Positions 8,626 to 16,763 of a stretch of 64,000 nt of DNA are shown in pieces. Every line of letters starts with the position of its first letter. The stretch's first letter is position 1. This stretch comes from Candidatus Aquicultor sp. (lineage in GTDB: Bacteria > Actinomycetota > Aquicultoria > Aquicultorales > Aquicultoraceae). The DNA lies in the NCBI GenBank assembly GCA_036504445.1, contig DASXVE010000030.1, positions 1 through 64,000 of the forward strand. The letters are read 5' to 3'. Under the pieces are notes generated by a model. That model was given only the letters and a program-made list of their open reading frames with translations. It ran no database searches and was not told the origin of the DNA. A program made the translations under genes and the position numbers.

Positions 8626-10903
8626 AAAGGTTTTTCTTGTCCTTATTGCCCTATTCATGTGCTTAGTTGTATTCCCCGGCATCGCCATCGCGGATCAGCT
8701 CACGGTAAATGGAGCCTTTGACGACAACGCTACCGGCTGGAAAGTTACCGCACCAACCAAAGGCATCGAAGCGGTATGGGATAAAGCAGGCTATTATCAT
8801 ACCGGAAGCCTGCGATTTAGCCTCCCCGGACGCCGTAGTAAAGGCGAGATATGGACAACGCAACGCATCAATACTCGGTTGCAAAGCGGCAGTAAGGGCA
8901 ATATTGAATTTGCCTGGAAGAAGAACTGGTCGGCGATTCTGCCAATGTCGCAACGCATCTACATCGAGCTTATCAAACCGGATAATTCCGCGGTCACAGT
9001 ATGGGCGGATGCAACCAAGCTTAACGACAACACGTGGGTAACAGCATCCGTCAATATATCCTCTTACCTCGATCAAAGCGGCATCTATGGCGTGCGTCTC
9101 GGCGCGATACTCGAAAACGGCAATGCGCGTGATGCCACGGCATTTGCCTGGTTTGACGATGTGCGTTTCAATATTACTTCAGGTGTAAACAGCCGGCCGG
9201 TAACGGCAGTGCTAAACCCGACCGGCAAAGAAATGCTCACCGGGCACGAGTATGCAATTAACGGTATGGCTAGTGACGATACCGGCATTACAAAAGTCGA
9301 GGTCGCAATATACCGTATCTACGATAACTCGTGGTGGAATGGCAATAGCTGGGTTAAATACGAGTACTGGGATACCGCCAGTGTGACAGCCAACTTAAGC
9401 GTCCGCTCCGTTGCCTGGAGTTATTCTTGGCCGCTGCCCACAAGTGATGGCGCTACATATAAAATATTGGCGCGAGCTCACGATACCACCGGCAACCAGG
9501 AATTGTTGCCCGCTAGAAGCGTAGTAAGCGTTGATAATGTAGGCCCTGTAGGCAGTATCTTCATCGAAGATGCCGCCAGCTATACGAATCACCGCAATGT
9601 CCATGTCTCAATGGATATCCTAGGTGCTCTGCAAATGCGCTTCAGCCAAGATAACGGGCATACTTGGACGAACTGGGAGCGGTTTGCCCAAGACAAAACC
9701 CTAGCCCTTTCTCAGGGTGACGGTGCAAAAATCATTACGGCTCAATTCGTGGATGGTTGTGAGAATTTATACCAGATTTCCGATAGCATTGTGCTTGACA
9801 CGACGCCCCCGGTTACACGCCATCTTTACCCCGCATCGAACGCCACCAACATTGCAGCAGATTCAACGATCGGTATCGTCTTCTATGAAGACATGGATCC
9901 GCTCAGCTTTAAAAACGATGGCACCGAGCCGGGTTCGACATTTTACCTTAAGCAAGAATCACGCTGGGTAGCAGCTACTGTGGCATACGATAGTAAAGGA
10001 AAATCCGCCAAACTAATGCCCAAGGGCAAACTCGAGCCGGGCGCCACTTATGAGGTCTATATAAACGGCGGCATCAGAGATGCCTCAGGCAACCCGTTGG
10101 CGGCGAATTTTTCTTGGAAGTTTTCTACCTCGGGCACGTTTGCCGCATCGCTCAAAGGCACTGTCGGTAAAGATGGCGGAATTGTTGAGGATGGCGGGCA
10201 CATGCTGTCGCTTGAAATCCCAAAAGGTGCGCTAGCGGCAGACGTCGCGATTACGATTGATGAGCTTCGGGGGAGCGCTATCCCGAGGCTAAACGGCGTC
10301 ACCAGGTACAGCCCGGCATATCGGCTCATGCCCGAGAAACTACCGTTTAGCCAAACGGCAACAATTAAGATCAAATACCGGGCGGATGAAATACCCGATC
10401 CGACGAACTTGCGCCTGATCGCCTATGATGATCAGCGAAAAACTTGGGAAGTTGTGCCGAATGCTCGCATCGACCTTGTAAATAACCAGATTATTGCACC
10501 GCTTCTACAGCTTACGACTATCACTCTCGCAGGAAGCGGTGACGCAGAACCGCCGCAGAGCACATTTATAGCACCGACCGGCGCCACCGAGATCGGCGGC
10601 GGCATGGCTTACCTCATGTATGGATTGGCAAACGACAATATGAACGTTGCTAAAATCGAGGTTATGATTCGTAAGGAATCCGAGAACGCTTACTGGAACG
10701 GTAAAGACTGGCAAAATAGTGAGACGTGGCTTGGCGCTAATATCACATCCGGTAAGAATCAAAAAGATGCAAGTTGGGCATATCTATGGACACTGCCGGA
10801 TGATCGATACGCGACCTATCAGATTCGAGTCCGGGCAACCGATGGTAACGGAAACAAAGAGGTAAACCCCGCAACTATAACAGCTAAACTTACCGGCAAC
10901 TAG
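8615..10903 (+). CDS. Secreted multi-domain Ig-like protein
   Basis: About 762 residues from the GTG at 8615, chosen because it directly precedes a good signal peptide (GAKKVFLVLIALFMCLVV...AIAD); an upstream in-frame start at 8561 would place 18 non-signal residues ahead of it. Regions in order: a beta-sandwich of carbohydrate-binding type (about 25-190, ending AFAWFDDVRFN), an Ig-like domain with the WWNGNSW motif, a second Ig-like part, a Big_5-type domain (DTTPPVTRHLYPASNATNIA...IVFYEDMDP), a region like the ZU5 fold (GGIVEDGGHMLSLEIPKGAL), and a C-terminal Ig-like repeat with YWNGKDW that matches the first WNG domain. No haem sites and no sorting motif are seen. Likely an extracellular structural or adhesive protein of the cytochrome locus. 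Confidence 0.78.
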   Translation: MGAKKVFLVLIALFMCLVVFPGIAIADQLTVNGAFDDNATGWKVTAPTKGIEAVWDKAGYYHTGSLRFSLPGRRSKGEIWTTQRINTRLQSGSKGNIEFAWKKNWSAILPMSQRIYIELIKPDNSAVTVWADATKLNDNTWVTASVNISSYLDQSGIYGVRLGAILENGNARDATAFAWFDDVRFNITSGVNSRPVTAVLNPTGKEMLTGHEYAINGMASDDTGITKVEVAIYRIYDNSWWNGNSWVKYEYWDTASVTANLSVRSVAWSYSWPLPTSDGATYKILARAHDTTGNQELLPARSVVSVDNVGPVGSIFIEDAASYTNHRNVHVSMDILGALQMRFSQDNGHTWTNWERFAQDKTLALSQGDGAKIITAQFVDGCENLYQISDSIVLDTTPPVTRHLYPASNATNIAADSTIGIVFYEDMDPLSFKNDGTEPGSTFYLKQESRWVAATVAYDSKGKSAKLMPKGKLEPGATYEVYINGGIRDASGNPLAANFSWKFSTSGTFAASLKGTVGKDGGIVEDGGHMLSLEIPKGALAADVAITIDELRGSAIPRLNGVTRYSPAYRLMPEKLPFSQTATIKIKYRADEIPDPTNLRLIAYDDQRKTWEVVPNARIDLVNNQIIAPLLQLTTITLAGSGDAEPPQSTFIAPTGATEIGGGMAYLMYGLANDNMNVAKIEVMIRKESENAYWNGKDWQNSETWLGANITSGKNQKDASWAYLWTLPDDRYATYQIRVRATDGNGNKEVNPATITAKLTGN

Positions 10904-10948
10904 TGCGAAAGGCCTTGCGCCACCCGGGCGTTAACACTCATTGCTGAC

Positions 10949-12448
10949 TCAGCCGGCCTTCGCTTTACTTGGACGGGCAGTTTCCGAATACGTCTTGATA
11001 GGCGTATCGGTACTTTCCTTCGCCTCATAGAGCGCTTCGATGGCACTTTGCGTCAAACTGTTTACATCGGATGCATCTACCGGGAACACCGCTATTCCGA
11101 TTGCAACCGTAAGATTTGCCGATGAGCCGTCTTTTTTGGCAAAAGCGGCCGTTTCAATCTTCTTTCGCAAGTTCTCCGCATATTCGACGGCATCGAGTTC
11201 ATCAGTATCGGTTAGCAAAAGCGAGATTTCATCACCGCCGTAACGGTAACCGGAATCCGTCTCGCGGAGGTCATCACTCACAATTGCCGCAATTTGCTTA
11301 AGCGCGGAATTGCCGTATTGATAGCCATTTAGCTCATTGAAGCGTTTAAACTCCTGGATATCAAGGATTAATAAAGCGAGCGAGCGCATATGACGTTTAG
11401 CAAGCGCAATATCTTTAGTAAGGTCTTGGTTGAACTTGAAAAAGCTCCCAAGCCCGGTGAGCGAATCGGCCAGACCTAACCGGCGCGCGGTTTTATACAG
11501 GCCATCGACATCGCGTCCGATCCAGAGCCAGCCAAGCACTGCTACAAGCAACAACGGCAGAATAAACCAAAGTTGTTGGAGTATTACATTGAGGGCCTGC
11601 TTTTGAAGTGTCGATTGCTCAAAACATACGGCTACAAGCCATGGGGCTCGTTTCGTGTTATAAAGACTCGAATACCTGACAATGCCATCAGGCCCGGGCA
11701 TAGTTATACTCATACCGGATGTGATAGTTCCGCCGGGTATTTTCGGTTGAAACCGCTTCCCTATCCAGTGTTTCGGGTCAAGCGTGCGTGCAATTATAGT
11801 GGCGTTTTGGCCGAGAACTGTGATTTCAGATCCTTTAGCGACATTCATAGTTACAATGCGTTCCTGCAATCGCGCAAGATCGAACGATATTCCAACGAAA
11901 CCGACCCGCTTCCCTGTTTTCGTAAACACGGGGTATGTAATATGGATTACCGGCTTTTTGCTCAGCATGCCTATCATATAATCGCCGTAAGCGAACCCGT
12001 CCGCATCTATCGATCGTTTGTAATACGCGGTTTCTTTAACGGTAACGATTATTTTACCGTCGGGTTTAGTGTACGTACGCGCAGCCGCGCGCATGTTTCC
12101 ATCGAGGTCGACAAAGATGATGTTCTTGTAGTATGGATACTTGGCCGCTATTCCGCTAAACCACTTCTTAAGCGCGGGGTAATCTTGGTTTTGGGCGGCA
12201 TCGCTATGTGAGATGGCAACCAGGAGGTCCCCTGTTGCCTGGACAAGCTCATCAACGTTACCCGCGACTTCACGTGCGTCGCGGACATTTTTAGTAGTTT
12301 TGTCGTGCAAAAGCTGTATATACCCGCTATACCCCTGATGTGCTGAGAAAATAATGAATGGAAGGAGCATGACGACGAGTAAGAGCAGCAGGCGTGAGCG
12401 CAAGCCATAGTCAAACGATTTTAATCGAGTTCCACCGTTATTTACCAT
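10949..12448 (-). CDS. Membrane diguanylate cyclase with extracellular Cache sensor
   Basis: 499 residues. A transmembrane helix (about residues 17-37), an extracellular double-Cache-like sensor (about 40-275; YYKNIIFVDLDG and GFVGISFDL are typical strands), a second helix (about 290-307), then a GGDEF domain. The active-site motif is GGDEI (residues about 403-407) instead of GGDEF; the signature Gly-Gly-Asp-Glu is kept, so activity is plausible. An inhibitory I-site RETD lies five residues before it, as in product-inhibited cyclases. It would make c-di-GMP in response to a small external ligand. A dyad at 12471-12489 covers its likely transcription start. It converges with the Ig-like gene. 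Confidence 0.9.
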   Translation of the reverse strand: MVNNGGTRLKSFDYGLRSRLLLLLVVMLLPFIIFSAHQGYSGYIQLLHDKTTKNVRDAREVAGNVDELVQATGDLLVAISHSDAAQNQDYPALKKWFSGIAAKYPYYKNIIFVDLDGNMRAAARTYTKPDGKIIVTVKETAYYKRSIDADGFAYGDYMIGMLSKKPVIHITYPVFTKTGKRVGFVGISFDLARLQERIVTMNVAKGSEITVLGQNATIIARTLDPKHWIGKRFQPKIPGGTITSGMSITMPGPDGIVRYSSLYNTKRAPWLVAVCFEQSTLQKQALNVILQQLWFILPLLLVAVLGWLWIGRDVDGLYKTARRLGLADSLTGLGSFFKFNQDLTKDIALAKRHMRSLALLILDIQEFKRFNELNGYQYGNSALKQIAAIVSDDLRETDSGYRYGGDEISLLLTDTDELDAVEYAENLRKKIETAAFAKKDGSSANLTVAIGIAVFPVDASDVNSLTQSAIEALYEAKESTDTPIKTYSETARPSKAKAG

Positions 12449-12470
12449 GTGGCACCTTACCTATGCAAGT

Positions 12471-12492
12471 AATACCCTATATGGGTATTATA
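12471..12492 (-). promoter_or_regulatory. Promoter -10 with ATACCC/GGGTAT dyad before the cyclase gene
   Basis: AATACCC-TATAT-GGGTATT (12471-12489) is a perfect 7-bp dyad. It partly overlaps a minus-strand TATAAT (12487-12492) and lies 23 bases before the cyclase ATG. ATACCC...GGGTAT dyads are typical of CsoR/CstR-family repressors; that assignment is inference. Confidence 0.4.
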
Positions 12493-12602
12493 CTATAACT
12501 CCAGGTTAATAGCCATATTTACATCGCTTGTGTTGGTTCATGGTCCCTAGCGCTGAATTAGAGCGCTACTACAGTTATATTCACCATTGGCTGCATAACA
12601 TT

Positions 12603-12627
12603 GTTTAAGCGAGGGGCGCGGGGGTAT
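12603..12627 (+). promoter_or_regulatory. SigB/SigF-type stress promoter (GTTTAA-N13-GGGTAT)
   Basis: GTTTAA at 12603-12608 and GGGTAT at 12622-12627 are separated by exactly 13 bases, matching the general-stress sigma consensus of Bacillus SigB and close to actinobacterial SigF/SigB sites. It lies 49 bases before the small ORF at 12676 and upstream of the KGG stress gene, a class of gene (GsiB) that is a SigB target in Bacillus. Confidence 0.65.
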
Positions 12628-12675
12628 GAGAAATGCTGAAAAGCAGCACCCATCTGTTAAGAGGAGAAAACAACT

Positions 12676-12741
12676 ATGACGCGAGGATTCGGGGGTCACG
12701 GCCCGGCCGAGATTCTCGAAGAATACAGTAAAGTCGCTTAG
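12676..12741 (+). CDS. 21-residue small ORF resembling the N-terminus of DUF2795-type proteins
   Basis: ATG with GAGGAG about nine bases upstream encodes MTRGFGGHGPAEILEEYSKV plus one Ala, then TAG. From memory, the opening RGFGGHxPA is characteristic of small DUF2795-like proteins, which continue for 40 or more further residues. Here the frame stops early, so it is either a truncated remnant or a genuine short peptide. It is the first ORF after the SigB-type promoter and precedes the KGG gene by 60 bases. Confidence 0.45.
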   Translation: MTRGFGGHGPAEILEEYSKVA

Positions 12742-12801
12742 GCGGCGCTGCGCGTGAGATACCGCGTGCGCGGGTAATGACGTAATAAGGAGGCGAGATT
12801 C

Positions 12802-13002
12802 ATGCCCGAAGAAAAAGAACATAAAGGCGAAATGACGGTAAGCGAAGCCGGTCATCTCGGCGGCGAGAAGGGCGGTCATAAAGGCGGCGAAACCACAAAA
12901 CAGAAATATGGTCACGAATTCTATGAAGAGATCGGACACAAGGGTGGGCAAAAAGTAAAAGAGCTCATCGAGAAGGGCGAAGAAGCCGAAGGCGAGAAAT
13001 AG
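12802..13002 (+). CDS. KGG-repeat hydrophilic stress protein (GsiB-like)
   Basis: 66 residues, highly charged, without hydrophobic segments. It carries repeats of the KGG (conidiation/stress-induced, GsiB) type: GHLGGEKGGHKGGETT and GHEFYEEIGHKGGQK. A strong AAGGAGG ribosome site lies eight bases before the ATG. Proteins of this family are hydrophilin-like and protect against desiccation or general stress. The SigB-type promoter at 12603 and the strong terminator right after the stop make a self-contained stress unit. Confidence 0.85.
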   Translation: MPEEKEHKGEMTVSEAGHLGGEKGGHKGGETTKQKYGHEFYEEIGHKGGQKVKELIEKGEEAEGEK

Positions 13003-13020
13003 CTACCAGCACACCGGGTA

Positions 13021-13053
13021 AAAACGGCGGATCTAAAAGATCCGCCGTTTTTT
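13021..13053 (+). terminator. Rho-independent terminator after the KGG gene
   Basis: A perfect 13-bp stem (AAAACGGCGGATC / GATCCGCCGTTTT) with a 5-base loop and a T-run, 18 bases after the KGG stop. Confidence 0.9.
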
Positions 13054-13159
13054 GTCTTGGGAAGGGACTCCTTCAAAATCAGCATATCGCCAATTTTAAG
13101 GTGGCACAATTTTCGGGAGGACAGGTCACCACCGCGTTACCACGAGGAGCTTACACAAC

Positions 13160-13192
13160 AAAAAACCCCGGCAATATCACTACTGCCAGGGC
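13160..13192 (-). terminator. Rho-independent terminator after tRNA-Phe
   Basis: On the minus strand CCCTGGCA pairs with TGCCGGGG (one G-T pair) across a 10-base loop, followed by TTTTTTG. It lies just past the 3' end of tRNA-Phe. Confidence 0.75.
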
Positions 13193-13197
13193 ATAAA

Positions 13198-13273
13198 TGG
13201 TGGCCGGGGACGGACTTGAACCGCCGACACGGGGATTTTCAGTCCCCTGCTCTACCAACTGAGCTACCCGGCC
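13198..13273 (-). tRNA. tRNA-Phe (GAA)
   Basis: 76 bases. The acceptor GGCCGGG pairs with CCCGGCC; the anticodon loop is CTGAAAA (GAA); a T-loop of the TTCAAGT type is present; CCA is encoded. Stands alone, with its own terminator. Confidence 0.95.
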
Positions 13274-13412
13274 ATGTAACGTGCACCTATTCGGTTTAAA
13301 GGTACCATAATAGATTACGTAAATATCTAGAAAAAATCAAGCCCACAGGCCCTATCCTGTGAAAAACGATGATCCGTGGTATTATACAAAAAATATCGTT
13401 ACAGTGGGTACC

Positions 13413-14699
13413 ATGGATATAGCAACCGCATTTATTTGTACAAACTATAATAAATACAGCGTAAACGCGCTTGCCGGCGCGGTCGAGAGCACACCGGCGA
13501 CCCAGAATGCGCACCTCTACTTTATTACCGAGCACTCGCCGGTAAAAATCTTGGAAGCTCTTACCGAGCTGCAACGCTCACACGAGATGTTGCTTATCGG
13601 ATTTTCATTCGCGACAACGAACGCTGTTGCCGTCTACGAGCTCTTAAGCATGCTTAAAGCGGATTTAGCGGGCGGTCGGGCTCTTTATATTGCCGGCGGC
13701 CCCCACGCCTCGGGTGACCCTTCCGGAGCGCTTGCTATGGGCTTTGATATTACGGTGATCGGTGAAGGGGAGGAGACGTTCCCTGAACTCATCAATGCGC
13801 TCACGGATGATTTGGATTGGCGCGCTATACGGGGTATCGCCTACCATGACGGCGAAAGCGTGGTGACCACGGGCAGGCGGCGCCCGGTCGACCTTAATCG
13901 TTTTGCGCCGTTTTCACCCAGCCACGAGAGGCTCTCACCGATTGAGGTCAGTCGCGGCTGCCCGCACGCATGCCGGTTTTGCCAGACATCGTTTCTCTTC
14001 GGCGCCAGAATGCGCCACCGTGCCTTGGATGAAGTGCTCGGATATATCTCGCTTAGCAAAGTTAAAGGGACAAAAGACTTTCGCTTTATCTCGCCAAACG
14101 CGCTCGCTTACGGTTCCGAAGACGGTATATCCGTCAACCTGGAGGCAATTGAGGGGCTGCTGCGCGGGGCATCTGCTATCGTCGGCACCGATCACCTATT
14201 CTTCGGCTCGTTCCCGTCCGAGGTGCGCCCTGAGGCTGTCTCGCCTGAAGCCATAGAGCTTATCACTAGATTTACCGCCACAAGACAGATCGTTATCGGC
14301 GCCCAAACCGGGAGCCAGCGGATGCTCGACAGCTTACACCGCGAGCATAACGTCGAAGACGTAGATCGAGCCATCGAATGCATCCTCGCCGCCGGGCTCG
14401 AGGTTTGCGTCGATTTTATTTTTGGCTTACCCGGTGAAACCAACGACGACCGTCTGCACTCAATCGCCATGATGGATTCGCTGGCGGCACGCGGCGCCAA
14501 GATTCACAGCCACACGTTTATCCCGTTGCCCGGAACACCCCTTGCCAAGGAAGATGTAGGCGTTATCGACAAAGAACTTGCCGCATATTTGAGCAGGCTG
14601 GCCAACAAAGGGCTGCAATTCGGCCAGTGGAAAAAGCAGCAACGCCTCGCACGCGAGGCGTCACATTTCTTGCTCCATCTGCATCACCCGCTTATCTAG
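13413..14699 (+). CDS. B12-binding domain / radical SAM protein
   Basis: About 428 residues from the ATG at 13413 (MDIATAF); an in-frame GTG at 13359 adds 18 residues but lacks a ribosome site. The N-terminal half is a cobalamin-binding-like Rossmann domain (LLIGFSFATTN, YIAGGPHASGDP, VIGEGEETFPELI). The radical SAM core follows with the cluster motif CPHACRFC, then GAQTGSQRMLDS and GLPGETNDDRLHSI typical of the B12-radical SAM superfamily. It resembles the MJ_1487-like uncharacterised group (recalled, not searched). The substrate is unknown; such enzymes do methylations or rearrangements. Its last 8 bases overlap the convergent gene at 14692. Confidence 0.85.
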   Translation: MDIATAFICTNYNKYSVNALAGAVESTPATQNAHLYFITEHSPVKILEALTELQRSHEMLLIGFSFATTNAVAVYELLSMLKADLAGGRALYIAGGPHASGDPSGALAMGFDITVIGEGEETFPELINALTDDLDWRAIRGIAYHDGESVVTTGRRRPVDLNRFAPFSPSHERLSPIEVSRGCPHACRFCQTSFLFGARMRHRALDEVLGYISLSKVKGTKDFRFISPNALAYGSEDGISVNLEAIEGLLRGASAIVGTDHLFFGSFPSEVRPEAVSPEAIELITRFTATRQIVIGAQTGSQRMLDSLHREHNVEDVDRAIECILAAGLEVCVDFIFGLPGETNDDRLHSIAMMDSLAARGAKIHSHTFIPLPGTPLAKEDVGVIDKELAAYLSRLANKGLQFGQWKKQQRLAREASHFLLHLHHPLI

Positions 14700-14970
14700 C
14701 CGAGCCCTCTGTCCTGCCGGTACGTTGGGGCTCCTTCATCGTAAAGCGCTTCTCGTTCGCCTTTGCTGCCCGGCGTTCTTTGCCCTCCAGCGCTGCTTCA
14801 CCGGCTTTATTGCCCTGTATCTCTTGCTCAACGTCCATGATCGACTTCTGTTCAGAACGTTCCTTTAGCGCCCGCCCTATGGCTTCTTTTAAATCCCACG
14901 GTCTTCCCTGTTGTCTGGTCCCTTCATCGGCATTATTGCGATCTTGCATATTCTCATTTTGCTGTGCCAT
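14692..14970 (-). CDS. Small highly charged hydrophilic protein of unknown function
   Basis: 92 residues from the ATG at 14970, chosen because GGAG lies nine bases upstream; the upstream in-frame TTG would overlap that site. The protein is rich in Gln, Glu, Arg, Lys and Asn, with no hydrophobic segment, and is probably largely disordered or helical (LKEAIGRALKERSEQKSIMD). No family recognised. A GGGTAT hexamer lies upstream on its strand at 15007-15012, but the nearest GTTTGA is 21 bases away, too far for a SigB-type promoter. Confidence 0.55.
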   Translation of the reverse strand: MAQQNENMQDRNNADEGTRQQGRPWDLKEAIGRALKERSEQKSIMDVEQEIQGNKAGEAALEGKERRAAKANEKRFTMKEPQRTGRTEGSAR

Positions 14971-15083
14971 CTGTATCATCTCCAAATTCCCGATTATAAT
15001 TCACTCATACCCACTTTCGCGCTGTGAATGCAGTCAAACGCCGGGTCGTATATGATGAAAGAAAACGAGACGCGGAGACTTAT

Positions 15084-15521
15084 ATGAAAACACGACCGTC
15101 GATACTTCTCATCCAGAACGGAAAAATCATGCTGCTGCAATATCTTTACGGTGATACGGCTGTCTGCGGTATCCCTGGTGGTGGTGTTAACGATGGCGAG
15201 ACGCTTATCGATGCTCTTGTACGCGAGCTTGCAGAGGAAGTCGGGGTCGAAATCGAGGTTGACGATCTCGCTTGTGTCGTTGAAACACCGAGCGCCGGTA
15301 CGGTAAAGCACACGCTTCATTGCGTCTTTACCGGCGTGATTACACGTGGAAAGCCACAGGTTAACCCGGAGCATACTACCGCCCTGGGCATCGTGTGGGC
15401 CGATGCCTTACAGCTCGATGAGCTGGTCCTCTATCCACCGGTAAATGATGTCGTAAAAGCGGTGCTTGCAGGCAATTACGAGGCACGTTACTTGGGATTG
15501 CGCGAGCGTACGTGGTTTTAA
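15084..15521 (+). CDS. Nudix hydrolase
   Basis: About 145 residues from the ATG at 15084 (MKTRPSILLIQNG), which has a GGAGA ribosome site; an earlier start at 15024 would add 20 residues without one. The Nudix box is complete: GGVNDGETLIDALVRELAEEVGV fits Gx5Ex7REUxEExGU, spanning about 15180-15250. The family cleaves nucleoside diphosphates linked to another group; the exact substrate (damaged nucleotide, ADP-ribose, other) cannot be told. It converges with purE, 8 bases apart. Confidence 0.88.
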   Translation: MKTRPSILLIQNGKIMLLQYLYGDTAVCGIPGGGVNDGETLIDALVRELAEEVGVEIEVDDLACVVETPSAGTVKHTLHCVFTGVITRGKPQVNPEHTTALGIVWADALQLDELVLYPPVNDVVKAVLAGNYEARYLGLRERTWF

Positions 15522-15529
15522 GCGCAGGT

Positions 15530-16030
15530 TTACTCGGCGTGCTCGGCTTTGAGCTTTGCGGATTTTTCGTTGAGCTGATCGCGAGTCTGAGCGCGCTTTG
15601 CTTCCAGGCGCTGTGCGAGCTCCATATCGGTAACCGCAAGTATCTCGCACGCGAGGTAAGCGGCGTTTGCCGCCCCATCAATCGCTACCGTTGCCACCGG
15701 GACGCCCTGCGGCATCTGCACGGTTGCATACAGCGCATCAACGCCGGCGAGCGCACCGGATTTTATCGGTACGCCGATGACCGGAAGCGTTGTGTGTGAG
15801 GAGATCACGCCGGCCAGGTGCGCAGCCATACCGGCGCCGCAGATAATCGCACCTAAACCGCGTTCACGAGCGATCTTAGCATATTGCGCAGCCTTATCGG
15901 GCAAACGGTGGGCGGAAATAATATCTATCTCGTAAGGAACATCCAGTTCTTTAAAGACGTTTGCGGCCTTCTCCATGACGGAAAGGTCGCTATCGCTTCC
16001 CATTAGAATTCCAACACGCGGCGTAGCCAT
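15530..16030 (-). CDS. purE: N5-carboxyaminoimidazole ribonucleotide mutase (PurE)
   Basis: 166 residues, normal length. It contains the class I PurE motifs GSDSDLSVM at the N-terminus, [17 protein letters not shown] and [12 protein letters not shown]. It interconverts N5-CAIR and CAIR in purine synthesis. GGAGG precedes the ATG, and a minus-strand TATTAT at 16090-16095 with a TGn extension is a likely -10. Class I PurE usually works with PurK, but purK is not in the window, either beside purE or with the other pur genes. Confidence 0.95.
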   Translation of the reverse strand: MATPRVGILMGSDSDLSVMEKAANVFKELDVPYEIDIISAHRLPDKAAQYAKIARERGLGAIICGAGMAAHLAGVISSHTTLPVIGVPIKSGALAGVDALYATVQMPQGVPVATVAIDGAANAAYLACEILAVTDMELAQRLEAKRAQTRDQLNEKSAKLKAEHAE

Positions 16031-16117
16031 AGTATCCTCCGTACATTCCGTGAGACAACCGTTCCTTAAACAAAGCTTTTAGAAACTCTATAATACCATA
16101 TCGGTTTTTGGCTGGTT

Positions 16118-16441
16118 TTACTGAGCGCTTCTCAGGGCTTCATTAAGCGCTGCTCGCACCATGTCTTTGCTTGGATAGTGCTGTGCGCCCTCCAGGGTAT
16201 GATATATGCGGCATGAAAATGAATAAGTGGTTTGTCCCCAAGCGTTAGGGTCAACATCAAAACCATTTACCCTCACGGTCGGCGAACCTAAGAACTTATG
16301 CGAGATGGCTTCCGCTTCGCTCTGTATTTCTATTTCATTAATTTTTGCATTGATGCATAGCTCATCCATAGCCTCTTTGAGCGCCTCACGAGCGCTCGGG
16401 ACTCCCGGTCATCCTGCAAAATAGAGAAATTCAATATTCAT
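16118..16441 (-). CDS. Candidate selenoprotein, small thioredoxin-like protein with in-frame TGA (Sec) codon
   Basis: ATG at 16441 opens MNIEFLYFAG, then TGA (16409-16411), then PGVPSAREALKEAMDEL and an uninterrupted frame to TAA at 16118 (107 residues with Sec at position 11). In the many Cys-containing relatives the motif reads (L/F)YFxGCP at the same place, with LGSPTVRVNG-D(V/I)DP further on, as here; I recall this family being annotated as DF family (seleno)protein. A SECIS-like hairpin begins 12 bases after the TGA. Conventional gene calling would start after the TGA at 16369 and lose the active site. Function: thiol/selenol redox, substrate unknown. selA/selB/selC/selD are not in this window. 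There is no strong ribosome site. Confidence 0.78.
16379..16397 (-). promoter_or_regulatory. Bacterial SECIS-like hairpin after the TGA codon
   Basis: In the mRNA, nucleotides +12 to +30 after the TGA form GAGCGC / GCGCUC (6 perfect pairs) plus a U-G pair closing a 5-base loop CGUGA, with G as its second base. A stem-loop starting close after UGA with a G near the start of the apical loop is the bacterial SelB-binding pattern. Confidence 0.6.
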
Positions 16442-16498
16442 AGTTATATTTAACCACAAAAACAAAAAGACTCCATCAAAAGATGAAGCCTTAGACTC

Positions 16499-16575
16499 TG
16501 GCGGGAGCGACGGGATTCGAACCCGCGATCACCGGCGTGACAGGCCGGCATGTTAAACCGCTACACTACGCCCCC
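16499..16575 (-). tRNA. tRNA-Asp (GTC)
   Basis: 77 bases. Acceptor GGGGGCG/CGCTCCC; anticodon loop CTGTCAC (GTC); CCA encoded. Last of a four-tRNA cluster on the minus strand (Lys-Glu-Val-Asp). Confidence 0.95.
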
Positions 16576-16663
16576 ATGTTGAGCACTGGCAATTTTCACA
16601 GTCAAACAGCATTATACTGTTTTTACGACGAGATTTCAACGTCGCTATCTGGCAAAACGTTGA

Positions 16664-16738
16664 TGGTGGGGGTTACAGGATTTGAACCTGTGACCCTCTG
16701 CTTGTAAGGCAGATGCTCTCCCGCTGAGCTAAACCCCC
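16664..16738 (-). tRNA. tRNA-Val (TAC)
   Basis: 75 bases. Acceptor GGGGGTT/AACCCCC; anticodon loop CTTACAA (TAC); CCA encoded. Confidence 0.95.
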
Positions 16739-16763
16739 AATAAACCTAAAAAAACAAACTTTG

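Noticed and set aside
11573-12211. 212-residue + strand ORF
   Set aside because: Antisense to the Cache domain of the cyclase gene; no ribosome site and no recognisable family.
12676-12780. Readthrough of the TAG in the small ORF (pyrrolysine)
   Set aside because: The sequence after the TAG does not resemble the rest of the DUF2795-like family and no pyl gene is seen.
12547-12951. 134-residue minus-strand ORF
   Set aside because: Antisense to the KGG gene and its SigB-type promoter, which have much stronger signals.
15007-15039. SigB-type promoter before the small charged protein at 14692
   Set aside because: GGGTAT and GTTTGA are present on the minus strand but 21 bases apart, well outside the 12-14 base spacing.
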